64,000 nt of DNA, taken from contig NGZR01000003.1 of assembly GCA_002197995.1 (NCBI GenBank), positions 7,006,001 to 7,070,000 on the forward strand, read 5' to 3'. Under the pieces are notes generated by a model. It saw only the letters and a list, made by a program, of their open reading frames with translations. It had not been told where the DNA came from and made no database searches. This document shows positions 22,801 through 35,703 of this stretch, piece by piece (the stretch's first letter is position 1; each line of letters opens with the position of its first letter). Source of the stretch: Gaeumannomyces sp. JS-464 (lineage: Eukaryota; Ascomycota; Sordariomycetes; Magnaporthales; Magnaporthaceae). The position numbers and the translations under genes were made by a program.

Positions 22801-25800
22801 CGGATCCGTGCCTGCTTCTGGATCTTCCACTTGATTTTCTGGTACGCCAAGAAGCCCCGATAATCCTCCGACGGGTTCGGCATGACCTTGGGCAAGGCGG
22901 CCCAGGGGTCTATGGGCACCGCTGGCTCAGGTTCTTTCCGCTTCTGTGCGTTCGTCGTCTTCTGGCTGGCTGTAATGACGGAATTGACTGTCTTGGGCTG
23001 CAGTAGCTTGCTGCCCATGTCCTCCATGTCGTTCAACCGCTGGCTGCTGGTGTTGGTAATGTCCCCAAGGGGGCCCTTGCTGGTGAAGTGGTCTGTGAGC
23101 TTCTTCTGCTTCATCTTGTCGTCCTTGGCGTTGATCCTGCGCTGCAGCCAATCGGGGTGAGGCACACGAGGAACAGGGTTGCGAACTTTCTGCAGCGCAG
23201 CCGGAATGGTGATCAGCTTCTGGATGACAGAGCCAAGGCGCTCCGCATAATAGGCCCAGTCAAGCAGGGCTCTAGGATCGGTATTCTGAGGTTCTTCCTT
23301 TAGCCACTTCTTCAGGTACGCCCGCTTGGTCTCCTCATCAGCGGAGAAGATGGCTACCGGCACGGCTCGCTCAGTCACCGGCGCGCCCTTGGGCCGGGCG
23401 CAGATGATAAACTTGCAGTTCAGTCCCTTGTCCTTGACCATTTGCTCTCCCAGGAAATCGGCCAGTCGCTTGGCCGTGGTGATAGATGTCGACTTCTGAC
23501 TGCCGTACTCTTCGAGGGTCTTGCTCATGCTTCGGTTTTCCGAGATGAGATCCATGAGCTCCTCGTCCGCCAACGTCGTGCCCTTGTTGTCCAGAACATC
23601 CAGCCATCGGTTGGCAATCGTGGCTACGGCCCCATAGCACTCGGCCAGTGTCGTGCCCTCGAGGAAAAACTTGAAGATCTGCTGCTGGAAGATCTTGATG
23701 AGCTTCAGCTCACCTCTGCGCTTGACCTCAAATCCCTTAAGCTCAGCGAGACTGCCGTCGTCGTTGAAGACAGCGTAACGCTTCTTCAAGTTCTTGTCCT
23801 CCTCCTTGGACGTCGGCAGAATCATGGCCTTGTACGGGCCGTCGACTTCGAAAAAGATGGAGTTGTCGCTGTGCGTCTCATACTTGAACGTCTTGGGATC
23901 AACCAATGTTTGGTACTGGTGATTCGTGAACTTGTCATGGACCAGATGGTTCAACATGACACAGGGGTATGAAATAGCAAGTTTTTTGCCGTTCTTGAGC
24001 TTGAAGGCGAAGTTCTCGGGGAAAGTTGCGGGAAGCATGCACCAAATACCATCAGTGTCAAGCTCGAGGGGGCGCCCCAGCCTCTCGACCAGCACTTTTG
24101 CCAGCTGGATAATTGTGGCTCCGTCAAACAGGTGACGCCGGCCATCTCCATCGAGTACCACCTGGATCCCTTTCTCATGACGTAGCCATAGAAGGAGTTC
24201 AGAATGACCTTGTGAGCCAGCTGGAGCGAGTCAAAGAGAACGATCATCTTCTTTGCCGCTTCGACCTCGCTTGCCGATGCGCCTGATGACTTGAGCGCAT
24301 CCGTCTTGCCTTTCCACACCTTTGCCTTGCCCTTGTAGTCATACCGACGGTCTCGGAAGTCGCGCACTGTGTTGATGTAAAAGGGATTCTCCCTCTGGCA
24401 GATGATGGCCTCCCGCTCGATGATGGTGGAGTCGTGGATCTTGTGGTAGACCTTCTGGGAATAGGTCTGCAGGCGTTTCCGAGTGAGAGTAGCCTGCTCG
24501 TCGGGCGAGAGTTCCTGGAACGTCCGCATCGGAGAGTTCGGGTATTTTCCGGGGAACTTCTCGTTCTCAAGGGCGTGCCGGATCATGTTGTACTCGTCTC
24601 GCTTGGCGGGCAGGTACTCTCCTCTCCATGACCAAGGGAGCCTCCGGTCGCACGTCTTGCCGGGCCGGTTGAAATCGCAGGCAGCGCAGTCGGACTCCTG
24701 GACCATCGAGTCTGGCTGCAGTCGATTGGTCGTCATAATGTTGGGGTACATGGACGCGACATCCAAGTGGTAGATCAGCGGCCTCTCGAGTCGGTTGGGC
24801 GTGTCCCTGAGGGTCTCGAGCTTGGCCTTGATCTGCTCCTTCACCTCCTCGTAATTAGTCACATCATCCATCGATTTCTTCTCCTCGACGGTGATGCTGA
24901 ACTTCAGAGCGGCGTCCAGGTCTCGGATGAGCTCCTCGCAGGCACTAGCGTCGACGGCAAAGTTCACCGGGATATCCGCTCGGAAGACACCGGCTTCGAT
25001 ACTTTCGACGTGGCCACCCACGTAGGTCTCGGACTCAAGCAAATGACCATCCCAGAAAGACTCCTTTGCCGACACGTGCTTGTTCGGCAATACGATACCT
25101 TTCTGGTATGCCTGCACCATCAGAAGCATCTCGCAAAGCGTTCCCGTGCCTTTCCTCTCAGTATCGTCAGGGCCGAGTGGTAGGATGGTACAGAGAGAGA
25201 AGACGAAGGGGTGGACGTATTTCATGTAGAGGTAGTACGTCGCGACGGCATCGGAAACGGAGTACTCGGCCAGGGTCTGTGGCCGTTCGCTGGCGTAGGG
25301 CGTCATCAGCTCTGGGTCCAGCTCGTCGGGGTCGTAGCCGAGCTTGGCGACAGTGACGGCCTTGAGACCTCTGCTACCCTGTGGCAAGTAACTGTCTCGG
25401 TTGACCCAGTGGAAGCAGTCCATGTGGACCGAGTAGTTGCACTTGTATTGGTCCTCCGAATCCTTCCTCCAGCCGATCTCCCGGTACATGTCAATGCCGT
25501 TGAAGCTAGCGCGGGCGTCGACGTATGGCCAATCGAAGAAGTCTCCGTTGTAGGTGGCGATGACTGTGGGACGGGCCTCCTTGATGTGCAGGAAGAAACG
25601 CTCGATCAGGCTCTTTTCGTCGGGCTCATTGAAGATCATGAAGGGTCCGGGGTATTCGGGCTTGGGTGTGTACTCGAAGTCGGCAATGTCCTCGGAGATG
25701 ATCTCCCTGTTGGTGATCAGGAACCCCTGGCCGTCGATCATGTATGATATCATCATGATCTGGTCGACGGTCGCATCGGGGAATTTCAAAGGCGCTTTTG

Positions 25801-26822
25801 CTGTCTCGATATCGTAGGCCATGACGACGGGGTCGGCCATGGGCAAGTGGTCTTCGTTGCAGACGACAGTCGTGACTCCGTGTTTGGCTTCCACCCAATA
25901 CCACTTGGCCACTCTTATATCTGTGTGATTGTGAGTTGAGGGGGTCAAGGAGATCAGCCTGCGGGGCGAGTATTCAGGGGCTTGCGTACCCATATCTATC
26001 ATTACTCGGACGTGGTAGGGAACGTCGTACTCTCTAATATCGACAATGAAATCGCTAGAATCGGCAAAAGAAACATTAAGTCGTTTATCGTGTTCTCGTG
26101 AGTCGTCGAAGAGGTCAAAATCACCATTGGTGCTGTATCACAAAGGACCGGTTAGCAGACGTCAGAGGCAGGGTGGGCCGAGGCACAACTCACGCAGCAA
26201 CCTCAGCGTATGTGTCCATCGCATCCATATTCTTCTTGTTCTTCTCCGCAATCGGGAAGATGTCTTTCCTTGCAGCCAGGAGGTCCTGCACGTTGTGGAA
26301 CCTCAGCTCGAGGAACGTCCGCCTGTAGCCGAGCAGGTGGTTCGGCATCTTGAGGTCCTCCTTCTCAACCCTGCGGACCGACTTAACGACGCCGCCGCCG
26401 GGCACGCGCTTGCACCACTCCTCGACGTCGCCCTCGCGGCCCTTGCGGGCGGCGACGAGAAAGTAGGGGTCGTAGCCGACGGTGGCCTTGAAGGTGCCGC
26501 CGTCCTCCTCGATGAAGTAGCAATCCAGGGCGGCGCGGCCGCCGCCGCCGGGCACGCGGTCGTCCTCGATGCTGGTCGGCTGCACGTTGACGAGCCAGCC
26601 CTCGCGCCGGCGGCCGGCGTCGTAGCGCGCGAAGCCCATGCTCTCGTCGATGTCGTGGGCCAGGCGCACGCGCTCCCACTTCTCGTCCGACGACGTCGCC
26701 TCGGCGCGGCCGCCCGTAGTCGCCGCGAAGGTGCGCGCGCCGCCCCGCCCGCCATGGTAGGCCTTCTTGCCCCCGCGGCCGCGGTAGCCCTTTTGCGGCT
26801 TGCGGAGGGATGTGTTGGCCAT
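19824..26822 (-). CDS. POL2: DNA polymerase epsilon catalytic subunit
   Basis: Leading-strand replicative polymerase, essential in fungi, about 2,310 residues here. Exon 1 runs 26822-26194; a 61-bp GTGAGT..ACAG intron (26193-26133) follows. Exonuclease motifs are present: [26 protein letters not shown] and [19 protein letters not shown]. Polymerase motifs A ([10 protein letters not shown]), B ([16 protein letters not shown]) and C (LELDTDGIW) follow. The C-terminus has two cysteine clusters (CDSC..CTFC and CVKC..CTC) for metal binding and subunit contact. A single missing C (G on the coding strand) near 24120-24122 breaks the frame inside the strongly conserved segment between motifs B and C. 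In an essential gene this is almost certainly a sequence error. About 40 residues after GDVVESVF look unlike the family and may reflect another slip near 19950. Confidence 0.97.
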
Positions 26823-27679
26823 GGTGGGCTCTGTGGCGACGAGTGCTGCTCGGTTGTTAGGGGAAAGGCGCCCCTTCAGGGCCGTTCTCGGAGGGGGTCC
26901 GGCAGGTGGCAGATGCTACCGGCTCAGCCTTGGAAACAACGATGGCCGTCGGGGGACTTGTGGTTCGGGGAGGGCGCAGCTCATGTGGTACTGATCTCGA
27001 ACGTAGGAATTGGCTGAGCGGTCGGCAGCCGTGTCAGGATCGAAATGGAAATCTTGTCCCACAGGGCTCTCTGGACGGAGCTTGGTGGGTTGGCAGCCAG
27101 GGGTAGACGAACAATCAGATAGATTTCAAACATGGATGTTTCTCAGGTTGGCTTGCACTTTGAAAATCCAAACGCGTCCATGCAAGGGAGACGCGACTAA
27201 CGCGCCGAGGACCCCTGCAGCCATTAAACGTCGCGGGCCAGATGTGGGGCAGACGCCGCCAAACACTCCGCTGATTCAAGCCTATCAGACCCGCGCCCGT
27301 CCCAAGTCCAGCCATTGGCCTCCAACCAGCAGCCAAGAGGAACACCCAATCCTGGGGTTCCATCGTTCTCATTTTCCTGTGGTATGTCAGGCGTGTTGGC
27401 GATCGATCCCCCGCAGCAATTGGTAGCGTCGCGACAGGAAACCCCACCCCAGCGAGACCCCTGCAGAACCCCTCAGCAACCCCAACCCTGTCGCCAAATT
27501 CGGATAGCTTCCAGTCTCTTTCCAATTGAGCACAACCAGTCCTGCCGGCGGGTGAGCAGCCATTGGAAGCCAGTGACGTGATCACCTGCACGTCGCCCAA
27601 TCCGAACCGACGACGAGGCCCAAGCCCAGTGACAAACCGCCCGCAACAAACAAACAAACAAACAAACACACCCCACGAC
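26823..27679. other. Divergent promoter of POL2 and COX20
   Basis: About 860 bp between two divergent start codons. No gene is seen. The COX20 side holds a CAAA microsatellite at about 27645-27668, lying in its probable 5' UTR 12 bases before the start codon. Confidence 0.6.
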
Positions 27680-28311
27680 ATGAGCAGCGGCGACGACGAC
27701 AAGCCGCCGGCCTGGCGGGCGCAGGAGTTCGCGGCCGCGCCGACAGAAGAACAGCTGCGGGCGCTGAGGGCGGTCGAGCAGCAGCAGCAGGAGCTCAAGA
27801 CCAAGCTGAGCGGGCAGCAGCGGGCGACGATTGGGGAGGCGGTGGGCACGATCAAGGCCGAGGACTTCCTGAACGTGCCCAACGCCCCCTGCTCCAGGCA
27901 GGGCCTGCTCACCGGCATCGGGGGCGGCGCCGCCGTCGGGGCGCTGCGGTTCGTGCTGGGAGGTACGTTTGAAGAATCACCCGAGGATAAACGCGGCGAG
28001 AGGGCGCAGGGAAAGACGGACATAGGTGGCAGGCGGAAGGGGTGACACCTGGCCATTCAGCTCCAATACCAAAGGCGACAAACTGGGCCGCGGGTGCCTT
28101 CGTCGCGTTCGCCGTCGGGTCATACGAGTACTGCCAGTACAGCCGCAGGGTGGAGCGCGAGAAGATGAAGAGGGCGGTCGAGGTGTTTGACCGGAAAGCC
28201 GCGGAGCTGAGGAAGAAGGTCGAGGACAAAAAGCGGCAAGACGAGGAGGCCGCCGCCGCAGCAGAGGCGGCAAGACTAGCCGCCCAGAAGAGGTGGCACA
28301 AGTTATGGTGA
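27680..28311 (+). CDS. COX20: Cytochrome c oxidase assembly protein COX20
   Basis: Mitochondrial inner-membrane chaperone for Cox2 maturation, 177 residues. The ATG at 27680 (MSSGDDDKPPAW) lies just after the CAAA repeat. The intron 27963-28060 (GTACGT..TTCAG) joins in phase in the middle of the conserved membrane region. Family signatures: LLTGIGGGAAVGALRFVLG (first membrane segment), then NWAAGAFVAFAVGSYEYCQY (second segment with the typical YEYCQY end). A charged C-terminal helix rich in Lys/Glu/Ala follows. Length and topology match Cox20/DUF3767 proteins. No frame slips. Confidence 0.93.
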
Positions 28312-28827
28312 ACACCGGTTGTTACGATAAAAGGGAAACAAGACGACACGATGGCCCCTCGAACGGGGCCGAGAAGACTAGCATTACCATTGGCGCACGC
28401 GTTTTTGCGCATATATTGCCAGTGTATATTTTGGGTATATTTCTTGTCATCGTTGTAGATTTCATAACCTTCTTCCTTCTTGACTGTGCGGCCGCCCCGC
28501 CAAAGCAAGACCCGATATAAACCCCTGTCATAGACAAACTCAAGTGTCAAGCCAGCTATCTCAAAGGTGGCTGTAACTTCCAAGGGGCAATGACAAATCG
28601 AGATAAGAGAAAAAGAACAATTCAAAGTCGAAAGGGACAGAATCCCGGTACCAACGCCCCCTGGATATCCCGCAAGTGCGCCTCCCAATCATAAGCAGGT
28701 CAGTGTCAACTGAAACTTGGGGAGTGCTGTTTCCCAAACGTCCCGGTGCCCTCCTAGACCCAGGAGAGACAAAAGAAAAGCAAAAGAAAATTCCAGGAAG
28801 AAAACAATCGACCTGTTTTCTGCGCCA
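28312..28827. other. Convergent 3' spacer
   Basis: About 515 bp between the stops of COX20 and the minus-strand gene at 28828. AT-richer than the genes, with no coding or repeat structure seen; it should hold both 3' UTRs. Confidence 0.6.
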
Positions 28828-30127
28828 TCAGGTCGTAATCACGGCGGCCGGCTCAACATCCATGAACCGCACTCTCCTGGCCGCCAGCTGCTGCCTCCTC
28901 GCGGCCTGGCGCTGCTGCTGCTCTGCAGACTTAACGACGCCACCACCGCCACCACACCCCTCCTCCTCCTTCAGTCGAACCAGCGCCACTGCCAGATACC
29001 GCAGGGCTGCCCCTCCGGCGCAGACTCCGCCTGGCGCGGGCCTCGCGCTCCTCGCGCTTCCTGTACTCGGCCAGCTGCTGGCGGCGCTTGAGGGTGCGCG
29101 CGTATGCGATGGCGGGCGTCGGTTTGAACCCGATGCCGTTGATGCCCGTGCCGTCGTCGTCCTCGTCATCCGGGTCGTACACCGTGATCTCGTCCTCGTG
29201 CCACGTCAACGCGGCCCGGACCGGGTCCACAATCTCCTTGTGCGACGGCGAGAGCGATGACGAAGACGACGACGGCGACCCCTCGTCCCCGCCGGCGCCG
29301 ACGGCCGCCTCGTGCGCCTCGCCCGTCACCGTCGTCTTGGCGCCGACCAGCGGCGGCGTCCCGGCCCGGGGCGACAGCCCGACCGTCTTGTAGTTGCGGT
29401 GGTGCGTCTTGTTATAAGCCCCGCCGTTGCTCCCCGCCGTCATCGCTGCCGCCGCGCTGCTGCTGCCGCTCTTAGCGGGATCGCCTAGCGCGCCAGCGGC
29501 CTGGAGTCTGGCGGCCCACTCGCCCATTGGAGTGTCGGCGATAGGCACAAAAACGGTCGCAGTGTGCGTAGGAGGCGAGTCGCTGTCGGCTCGCTGCGGT
29601 GCCGCCGCCGGGCGCTTAAACCGTTTGCGCGCGGAGAAATAGTCGTCGTCGTTTTCGCCCTCGTCGCCGTCATCGTCGTCATCGCCGTCCGCCCCGCTGT
29701 CGTGCATCATCGTGTCGCCCCTACGAGGGGATGGCGACCCAGCGCGGTGCGTCCTGATTACTGTTGCCGGTTGTGCTTCTGCTGCTGTTGCTGTCGCCCC
29801 GGCTGTGGCTGCCAGCGAGGGGGCTTTTGCGCCCGGTGCGCCACCCCCGCTATCGAGGGCCAATCCCTGGAACTTGCGCGCCACCCTGGTTCGAGGGCTG
29901 CTGCTGCCGTCGTCGCCCTCGTACGCGGGGACCTCGAAGGAGAAGCTCGTGTGCGCGTTGGTTATTGTGGCGGGAGCGAGGACCGGATGCGCGGCCGGGG
30001 CGGCGGTAGGAGTGCCTCTGCACGAGACTGGCGATGTGGCCGCGCGGCGCGGGCTCCTGTCGTGGGTGAAGTGGTCTCTCTTGCGCTTCGGCGTCGCCGC
30101 GCGGAGAGGCGGCTCGACTTCGCCCAT
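28828..30127 (-). CDS. Conserved hypothetical nuclear-looking protein
   Basis: About 430 residues, single exon, start ATG at 30127 (MGEVEPPLRAATPKRKRDHF). Mostly disordered: Ala/Ser/Pro-rich with basic patches (TPKRKRD, ARKRFKRP) that could act as nuclear signals and an acidic run. The C-terminal third has the only ordered-looking block, around LTWHEDEITVYDPDDEDDDG, GINGIGFKPTPAIAYART and a basic helix rich in Arg/Glu. I recall similar blocks in uncharacterised Pezizomycotina proteins but no assigned function. One extra base in CCCC at 28957-28960 (plus strand) diverts the frame; reading past it restores the basic tail RRVRFMDVEPAAVITT and the stop at 28828. Confidence 0.7.
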
Positions 30128-31796
30128 TGCTCGGGCCTGGAATGCGGCAGTTCGTTTCTGTGTCTTGGTGGGGATTCGCAGTGGCCGATGGGCGTGTAGT
30201 GTGCGAGGAGGCGGTGTCCGAGAAACGAGGCTTGACTCAGTGATGAGAGAGGAGTGAATTCCCCTGCGCGTTTATTTCTGCCCGGTCTGGTATCTGTTCT
30301 CAATGGAACAAAGGCCGAGAGCCTGGAATGAAGGGGGGGTTCTAGTGTTTGTCAAAAACGGCGTAAACGCGCTATGCCATTGTGAATCAAGCGGGCCGGT
30401 TGCGTTGGGTGACGTGGATGTAGTCAACCAAAGAGGTGATATAATCCCCAGCACCTTTGCTGGCCGTTGAGATCATGTGGATGCAGACAAGGAGCCCGTC
30501 AGCGTCAATCCTGGTCGATGGGAGGCGGGCAGGCCAGGAAGACAGGCCACGTAATTCCAGGTTTGCACAATTGATGGAATCTCAGGGCCTGGCTCCTTGC
30601 TCCTGGCTTCAGGACAAAGCTAATTGCCAGGCGCCAACTGGGGCTGGGTTCCTCCAGACAATAAGACAGCCCAGCGGCCCGATGGTGGCGACAAACAGCA
30701 GCCTCGGTGGCGGGCGGGGGCGTGCAGAGAGCCAAAAATGCCCGACTGAACCCGAGCCGGAGCTGAGTGCATCCATATTGGAAAAAGAACAGACTGCTGC
30801 AGGCACTTGGGCAGGCTTGACCGTTATCCGGTTTCTAACGCTGCATGCAGCCCGGCGCCATCATCAGCCTGCAGACTGTGCCTGCCCGTGCCATTTGGGT
30901 GGGCTGTGCGTCGGAATGCAGACTGCGAAGGTTCTGTCTTGTTGGCGCAGTCACAGTGCATTACCTAGTCTATGCCTCCAGCTACCAGACGGGTGTCGAG
31001 CTACTAAGTTTTTGTAGCCGAATTCTGTTGGAAAAAGCAATCGTGCAGTATCAAAGGCATTGTTGACATCTCCGTTTTCGGATTCCGTCTGCTCATAACA
31101 TCAGACCGAATGGATCTCTGAAGCTCCCAGAGCTGTGTCTCCTGTCTCCGAAGCAGCAACAAACCCGACCCCGCACGTTCTCAGAATTGGAAGGGAGCAC
31201 GAGGCCACGCCATTCATCATTTCAACAATCTCTGTGTTCTCAAAACATGATGCCGGCAACCACACACATGGACAAAATGCATTCAAACCGTCGTTGCACT
31301 CCCTAGCTCCCGTCTGTATCATCGACTACCCGCTCTCCCTCTGCATCTATCCATTGGGGCGCATGTCGCATATGACCCTTTGCGGGTGCTACCCCGCGCG
31401 ACGCAGCCTGTGTGGGGAAGAAGGCTTGGAAATAGCATCACCCCACCCTCGTTGGGGTCGGCAATGGGCCTTTGATCCATATGTTCTTTTTGCGCCCGCC
31501 GAAATAGCCTGAATTGCGCCCTCGCCCCCGGGAGTGCGGGCGGGTCGGCGTCGTGCAAATTACCTCAGTCGCCAATCCATCATGTAGCCTATAATAAGGG
31601 GGGTGCATCAGCCCTCCACGTGGATGGGAACGGAAACCGGATCAAATAGGCCTTTTGGTCCAGACACTGGACGAAGCCTTGCCCCGTCTACGTCATCCCG
31701 ATCACCACACTTTGATACTCCTATAGCTAGGGCGGCAGGCGCAAAGTAATCCATTCAAATCAGGACATCCGACCACCAAAACAAAGGACCGCAAAA
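30128..31796. other. 1.7-kb divergent spacer, no gene supported
   Basis: Longest gene-free stretch inside the housekeeping block. Frames such as 30457-31017 and 31135-31512 (plus) lack motifs, splice sites or signal peptides. It should contain promoters for the 28828-30127 gene and the epimerase. No tandem repeats or transposon ends are seen. Confidence 0.5.
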
Positions 31797-32911
31797 ATGG
31801 CCGACTCAGCCGTCGAGCTCCTGCCCCTCGGGGCCATTATCCAGTCCCTCAAGGTCGGCGGCGTCAACATCGTCCAGGGCTTCCCGACCGAGGACCTGTA
31901 TCGCGAGCACAACGCCCCCTACTTCGGCGAGACCATCGGGCGCGTGGCGAACCGCATCAAGGACGCCAAGCTCGACTCGCTCAACGGCGGCAAGTCGTAC
32001 GCCCTGGCCGCCAACAACGGGCCCAACAACCTGCACGGCGGCGTCGTTGGCTGGGGCAAGCGCGTCTGGGACGGCCCGAAGCCCGTCGGCGTCCGCTCCA
32101 TCCCCGGGATAGAGGGGCTCGAGGGCGGCGAGAGCGTCGAGTTCACCCTCCTCAGCGAGGATGGCGACGAGGGCTTCCCCGGCACCGTCAAGGCCACGAC
32201 CGTCTACACGGCTGGGAAGCAGGTCGTCGACGGCAAGGACGTCACTGTTCTCGGCATCGAGTACGAGGCTGAGCTCATCAGCGGTGCGGATGAGACCCCG
32301 ATCAACATGACCAACCACTCGTAAGTCGCTCTTTGTGGATGATTTTCCCGTATCAACCCAGTATGAGATCAGGCTCGACTGACGTCATGACCTCGGTGCC
32401 TCACCGCAGCTACTTCAACCTGACCGGAGGCGAGTCCATCGCCGGCACCGTCGTGGAGATCGCCACCAACTCCTACCTCCCCGTCGACGGCGGCGGCATC
32501 CCCACGGGAGGCATCAAGCCCTTCTCCAAGTTCGAGGGCAAGAAGCCCTTCACCCTCGGCGTCGAGGAGCCCGACATCGACGACTGCTTCATCGCTAACG
32601 AGAACCCGTCCTCGGTCCCCGTCGACACCCGGTCCCAGCCCCTGGTCCGCCACGTGCACGCCACCCACCCGGACTCGGGCATCCACCTCGAGGTCCACAG
32701 CACCGAGCCCGCCTTCCAGTTCTACACGGGCAAGTACATCGACGTGCCACAGGTCGCCAGCCTGCCCGCCCGCAAGGCCCGCAGCGCCTTCTGCGTCGAG
32801 CCCAGCCGCTACGTCAACGCGGTTAATGTCGACGAGTGGAAGTCCATGATGATCCTGAAAAAGGGTGAGAAGTACGGGGCGAGGATTGTGTACCGCGCAT
32901 GGAAGGAGTAG
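31797..32911 (+). CDS. Aldose 1-epimerase (mutarotase)
   Basis: Cytosolic enzyme interconverting alpha and beta anomers of hexoses such as galactose and glucose; 341 residues. Exons 31797-32320 and 32410-32911 are joined across a GTAAGT..GCAG intron that splits the SYFNL motif. Family features: APYFGETIGRVANRI near the N-terminus, NNGPNNLHGG with the first catalytic His, MTNHSYFNLTGG with the second, and the late acidic segment FCVEPSRYVNAVN holding the likely catalytic Glu. No signal peptide and no frame slips. Whether the preferred sugar is galactose or glucose cannot be read from sequence. The 130 bp after the stop are the convergent spacer to the ligase gene. Confidence 0.93.
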
Positions 32912-33041
32912 GAGTCTGGACTGTGCGCGGGCGCAGGTGACGGATGCCATGGATACTATGGATTTGCCGCGTGGTTGGGTAAAGAGTCGAGAGCTGTCAA
33001 GGTGGTTAGGGTTGGGCCCAACCGCCTTCCATCTTTAATCT

Positions 33042-35703
33042 TCAATCTTCAATGGATTCGTCCATGTCATCATCCGCCGTTTCGCGGACAGGGTTGGTAG
33101 GGGCTTTGGCCTCTTGTTTCCTGAAGAGGCCAGCCAGGAACTCGCTGGTGCTCGCCTCATCCATGCTCTTATCCTCCCGCTTCTTGAGAAAACGCGGGAA
33201 CCGTAAGCTGAGGCCACGCTCGTCGCTCACAAGCCCAATGGCCGCGGTATAGGTCGGACTGAGGGTGATGTCGGCAAACGCCATCTCCCAGACCTCCTGG
33301 GGCTCGAACCACACATCTGGCTCTGGGCCCGAGTACTCAATGAAGGCCGGCTTCTGTGCGCGCGTATTCTGCCTCTCTGTCCCGTCCGCTCCGTCATTGT
33401 AGAAGAGCTTGTTGGCCTTGTAGAAGGCATCGGTGAAGCCCGACATGCACTTGGTCACGGCCTCCAGCGACCCAGTGTCGTCGTTGCGGACGGCCATGAG
33501 GATTGGTGACCACCATTTCGCCTTCCTCCCTTGCCCATGCCAGGCGGCGATGGGTATGAGATCGAGCGTGTCAAAGTTGGCGTTGTAGTCCTTTTTGACC
33601 TTGAGCCATGAGTCAAGTCGCTTGTCAGGCTCATAGGCGCAAGAAGGGGCTTCCTTCGCGACTTTTTCTGTTCGGGTTCGCCATTCTCTGTTCTTGCTTT
33701 GGCTTTTCCCTTGCCCTTGGAAGAAGGCTTCGATGCCAACCTGTCTGACTCTGTTGCTTCCCCGGCGGCTGCTTCTCCCTGGTAAACCAAATCCGGAAGG
33801 TTGTCTAGGATCTTGACCATCAGGCCCTCGCACTTTGCATCTGTTGCCGCCTTGAAGAATTCGAGTACGGCTTCCGAGTCTTGCGATGTGGCATCCAGAC
33901 TTTTCACCCAGGTGAAATGGTGAGGCACCTGAACAAAAAGAGACCGAAGGAGCTCGCGGCGTTCGCGGAACGGCCGATCTAGTAGTGGCTGGCTATTGAG
34001 AAACATCAAGTCAAAAGCAAAGAGACAGACGTCTACCGTGATGCTGCCAATTTCCACATCTTTCCTTGCACGGTTGGTCAAAGTCTGAAAGTTCTTGAGC
34101 TCCCCTGTCTGGCGGTCAACAGCAACGACCTCGCCTTCCAGAATGAAGCTCTCGACTCCTTCGCCCCGGATCTTAGGGATGAGAGCCACAAGATCCGGGT
34201 ATTTGTCAGTCATCAGCTCCAGATGTCTCGAGAAGATAGACACCGTGCCTTTCTTGTCGCAGTGGACTTGGAGCTCTCTGGCCGTCGTACTTGAACTCGC
34301 AAGCAAAGTCTCTCCCCTGAAGTTTGGTAAGCATCTCTGCCAGATCTCTGGTGATGCTGCCAAGCATCGGGCGAAGCGGAATGTGCAGCGTCAGCCCACA
34401 TCGAAGTAGGAGTTCCTCCGTGACACCGATCTCGAGAAGTACAGGAACGAGGTCGTTATAATTCGGACGTCTGGCGAAGCAGGCCTTTACGATTTCCTCG
34501 CCCTTTGCCCAGATCTCGGCGAGGTCGTCCTTCTTCAACTGGCCCAATTCCGCCGGGCTTCTGGTAGCAAAATCTGCTCCATGTGGTCTGGAAAGGAGGA
34601 ATGCGCGAGATAGGGCTATGAGCATTGTGGTTTTCACTGCGCCAATTCGAAGCTATGGAAAACGTCAGCCTCGCCATCCGGGCATGCCAGAGAGGGAGGG
34701 GCCTTACATGCTGGCAGAGGGTGCGGACGATGAACCTGCTCTCCTCGCCACCCCTGGCATCCTGGAGCAGCCTGTCGACGATCTGCTGTTTCGTCTGCAC
34801 GCTACCCTGGCCCTGGCTCCTGGCGATTTTGACCAACGACTGGAAGACGCCCTTGATGGTGAGCGGTTTGGGTCTCCGCAACATAAAGCTCTGCTTCTTC
34901 TTAGCCTCGAATGCAACATCCCCCGGATCACCGTGCTTGTCATAAATGGCCTTGAGGCTGCGACTGTCCAGGCCACAGACTTGCTTCAGGGCCTTCGAGA
35001 TGGCGGAGCTGCCCAAGCCTAGCTCCAAGGAGATGTACGGCGGCGATATGGAGTTGGTGGCAAGCCAGACCGCCGGGAGAAGACTGGTAGGGTCTGCCTC
35101 GATGAGAATTCTGATGCAGTTTACCAAGGTGTCAACAATCTTGATGCGGCTGTTGGTTCCGCTGACGAGCATGAAGCAACGCGCTAGGAGGGCATATGAC
35201 GCGTCGCCGCCATCAGTTGCCCACTGCCCCTTTAGTTGGTCGATATACTGGGAAGGCTGGAACATCAAAGGGCTTTCGTCCAGCGGAAGCGACGATGCGA
35301 CCTGGTCTTCTGCTGTCGCGACAGACTGCAATGACAGTATGTTGCGCGCAGGGGTAGGAGCAGCGGCTGATGTAGGCGCAGGATCTGGAATGCCGCCATC
35401 ATCTTTTGTTGAGAGAGCGTCCGGTTTGACATTTGCTTTGTCGCCGTTGTCACATGAGCCATTTTCTGCGAGGGCTGCTGGGACTTTATTGGCGCGGCAG
35501 TCTCGTTTGCGGAGGACTGGGCTGCATCCTCGCGGTTCCATTCCGCCTGGAGTTTTCTCGCAAGCTCTTCATCGCTCAAAACCTGCTCGCTCTCGTGGCC
35601 GCGGGGTAGACTGCTTCTGTTTCGCAAAGAAGTATTCCAAGCTTCGCGCGGGCGGTTTGGAATCTCCGCTGTTGAGTTTGCGCTTTTTGGCTGGGCTGCC
35701 CAT
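33042..35703 (-). CDS. CDC9: ATP-dependent DNA ligase I
   Basis: Nuclear ligase that seals Okazaki fragments; about 868 residues. The ATG at 35703 (MGSPAKKRKLNSGDSK) begins a basic tail with a PIP-box-like LEYFF (Ala at the usual Gln position) for PCNA contact. The DNA-binding domain spans the middle (SPPYISLELGLGSSAISKAL). One intron lies at 34707-34653. The adenylation motif is CEFKYDGQRA with the nucleotidyl Lys; ILEGEVVAVD, EGLMVK and DSWLKVKKDY are later core motifs. Four frame slips: GGGG at 35603-35606, one between about 35400 and 35530, GG at 34270-34271 just after the active-site Lys, and GG at 33636-33637 (plus strand). Cdc9 is essential, so these are best read as base errors. Confidence 0.93.

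Noticed and set aside
30457..31017. 186-codon plus-strand frame in the 1.7-kb spacer
   Set aside because: No recognisable sequence features and codon use unlike the neighbouring genes.
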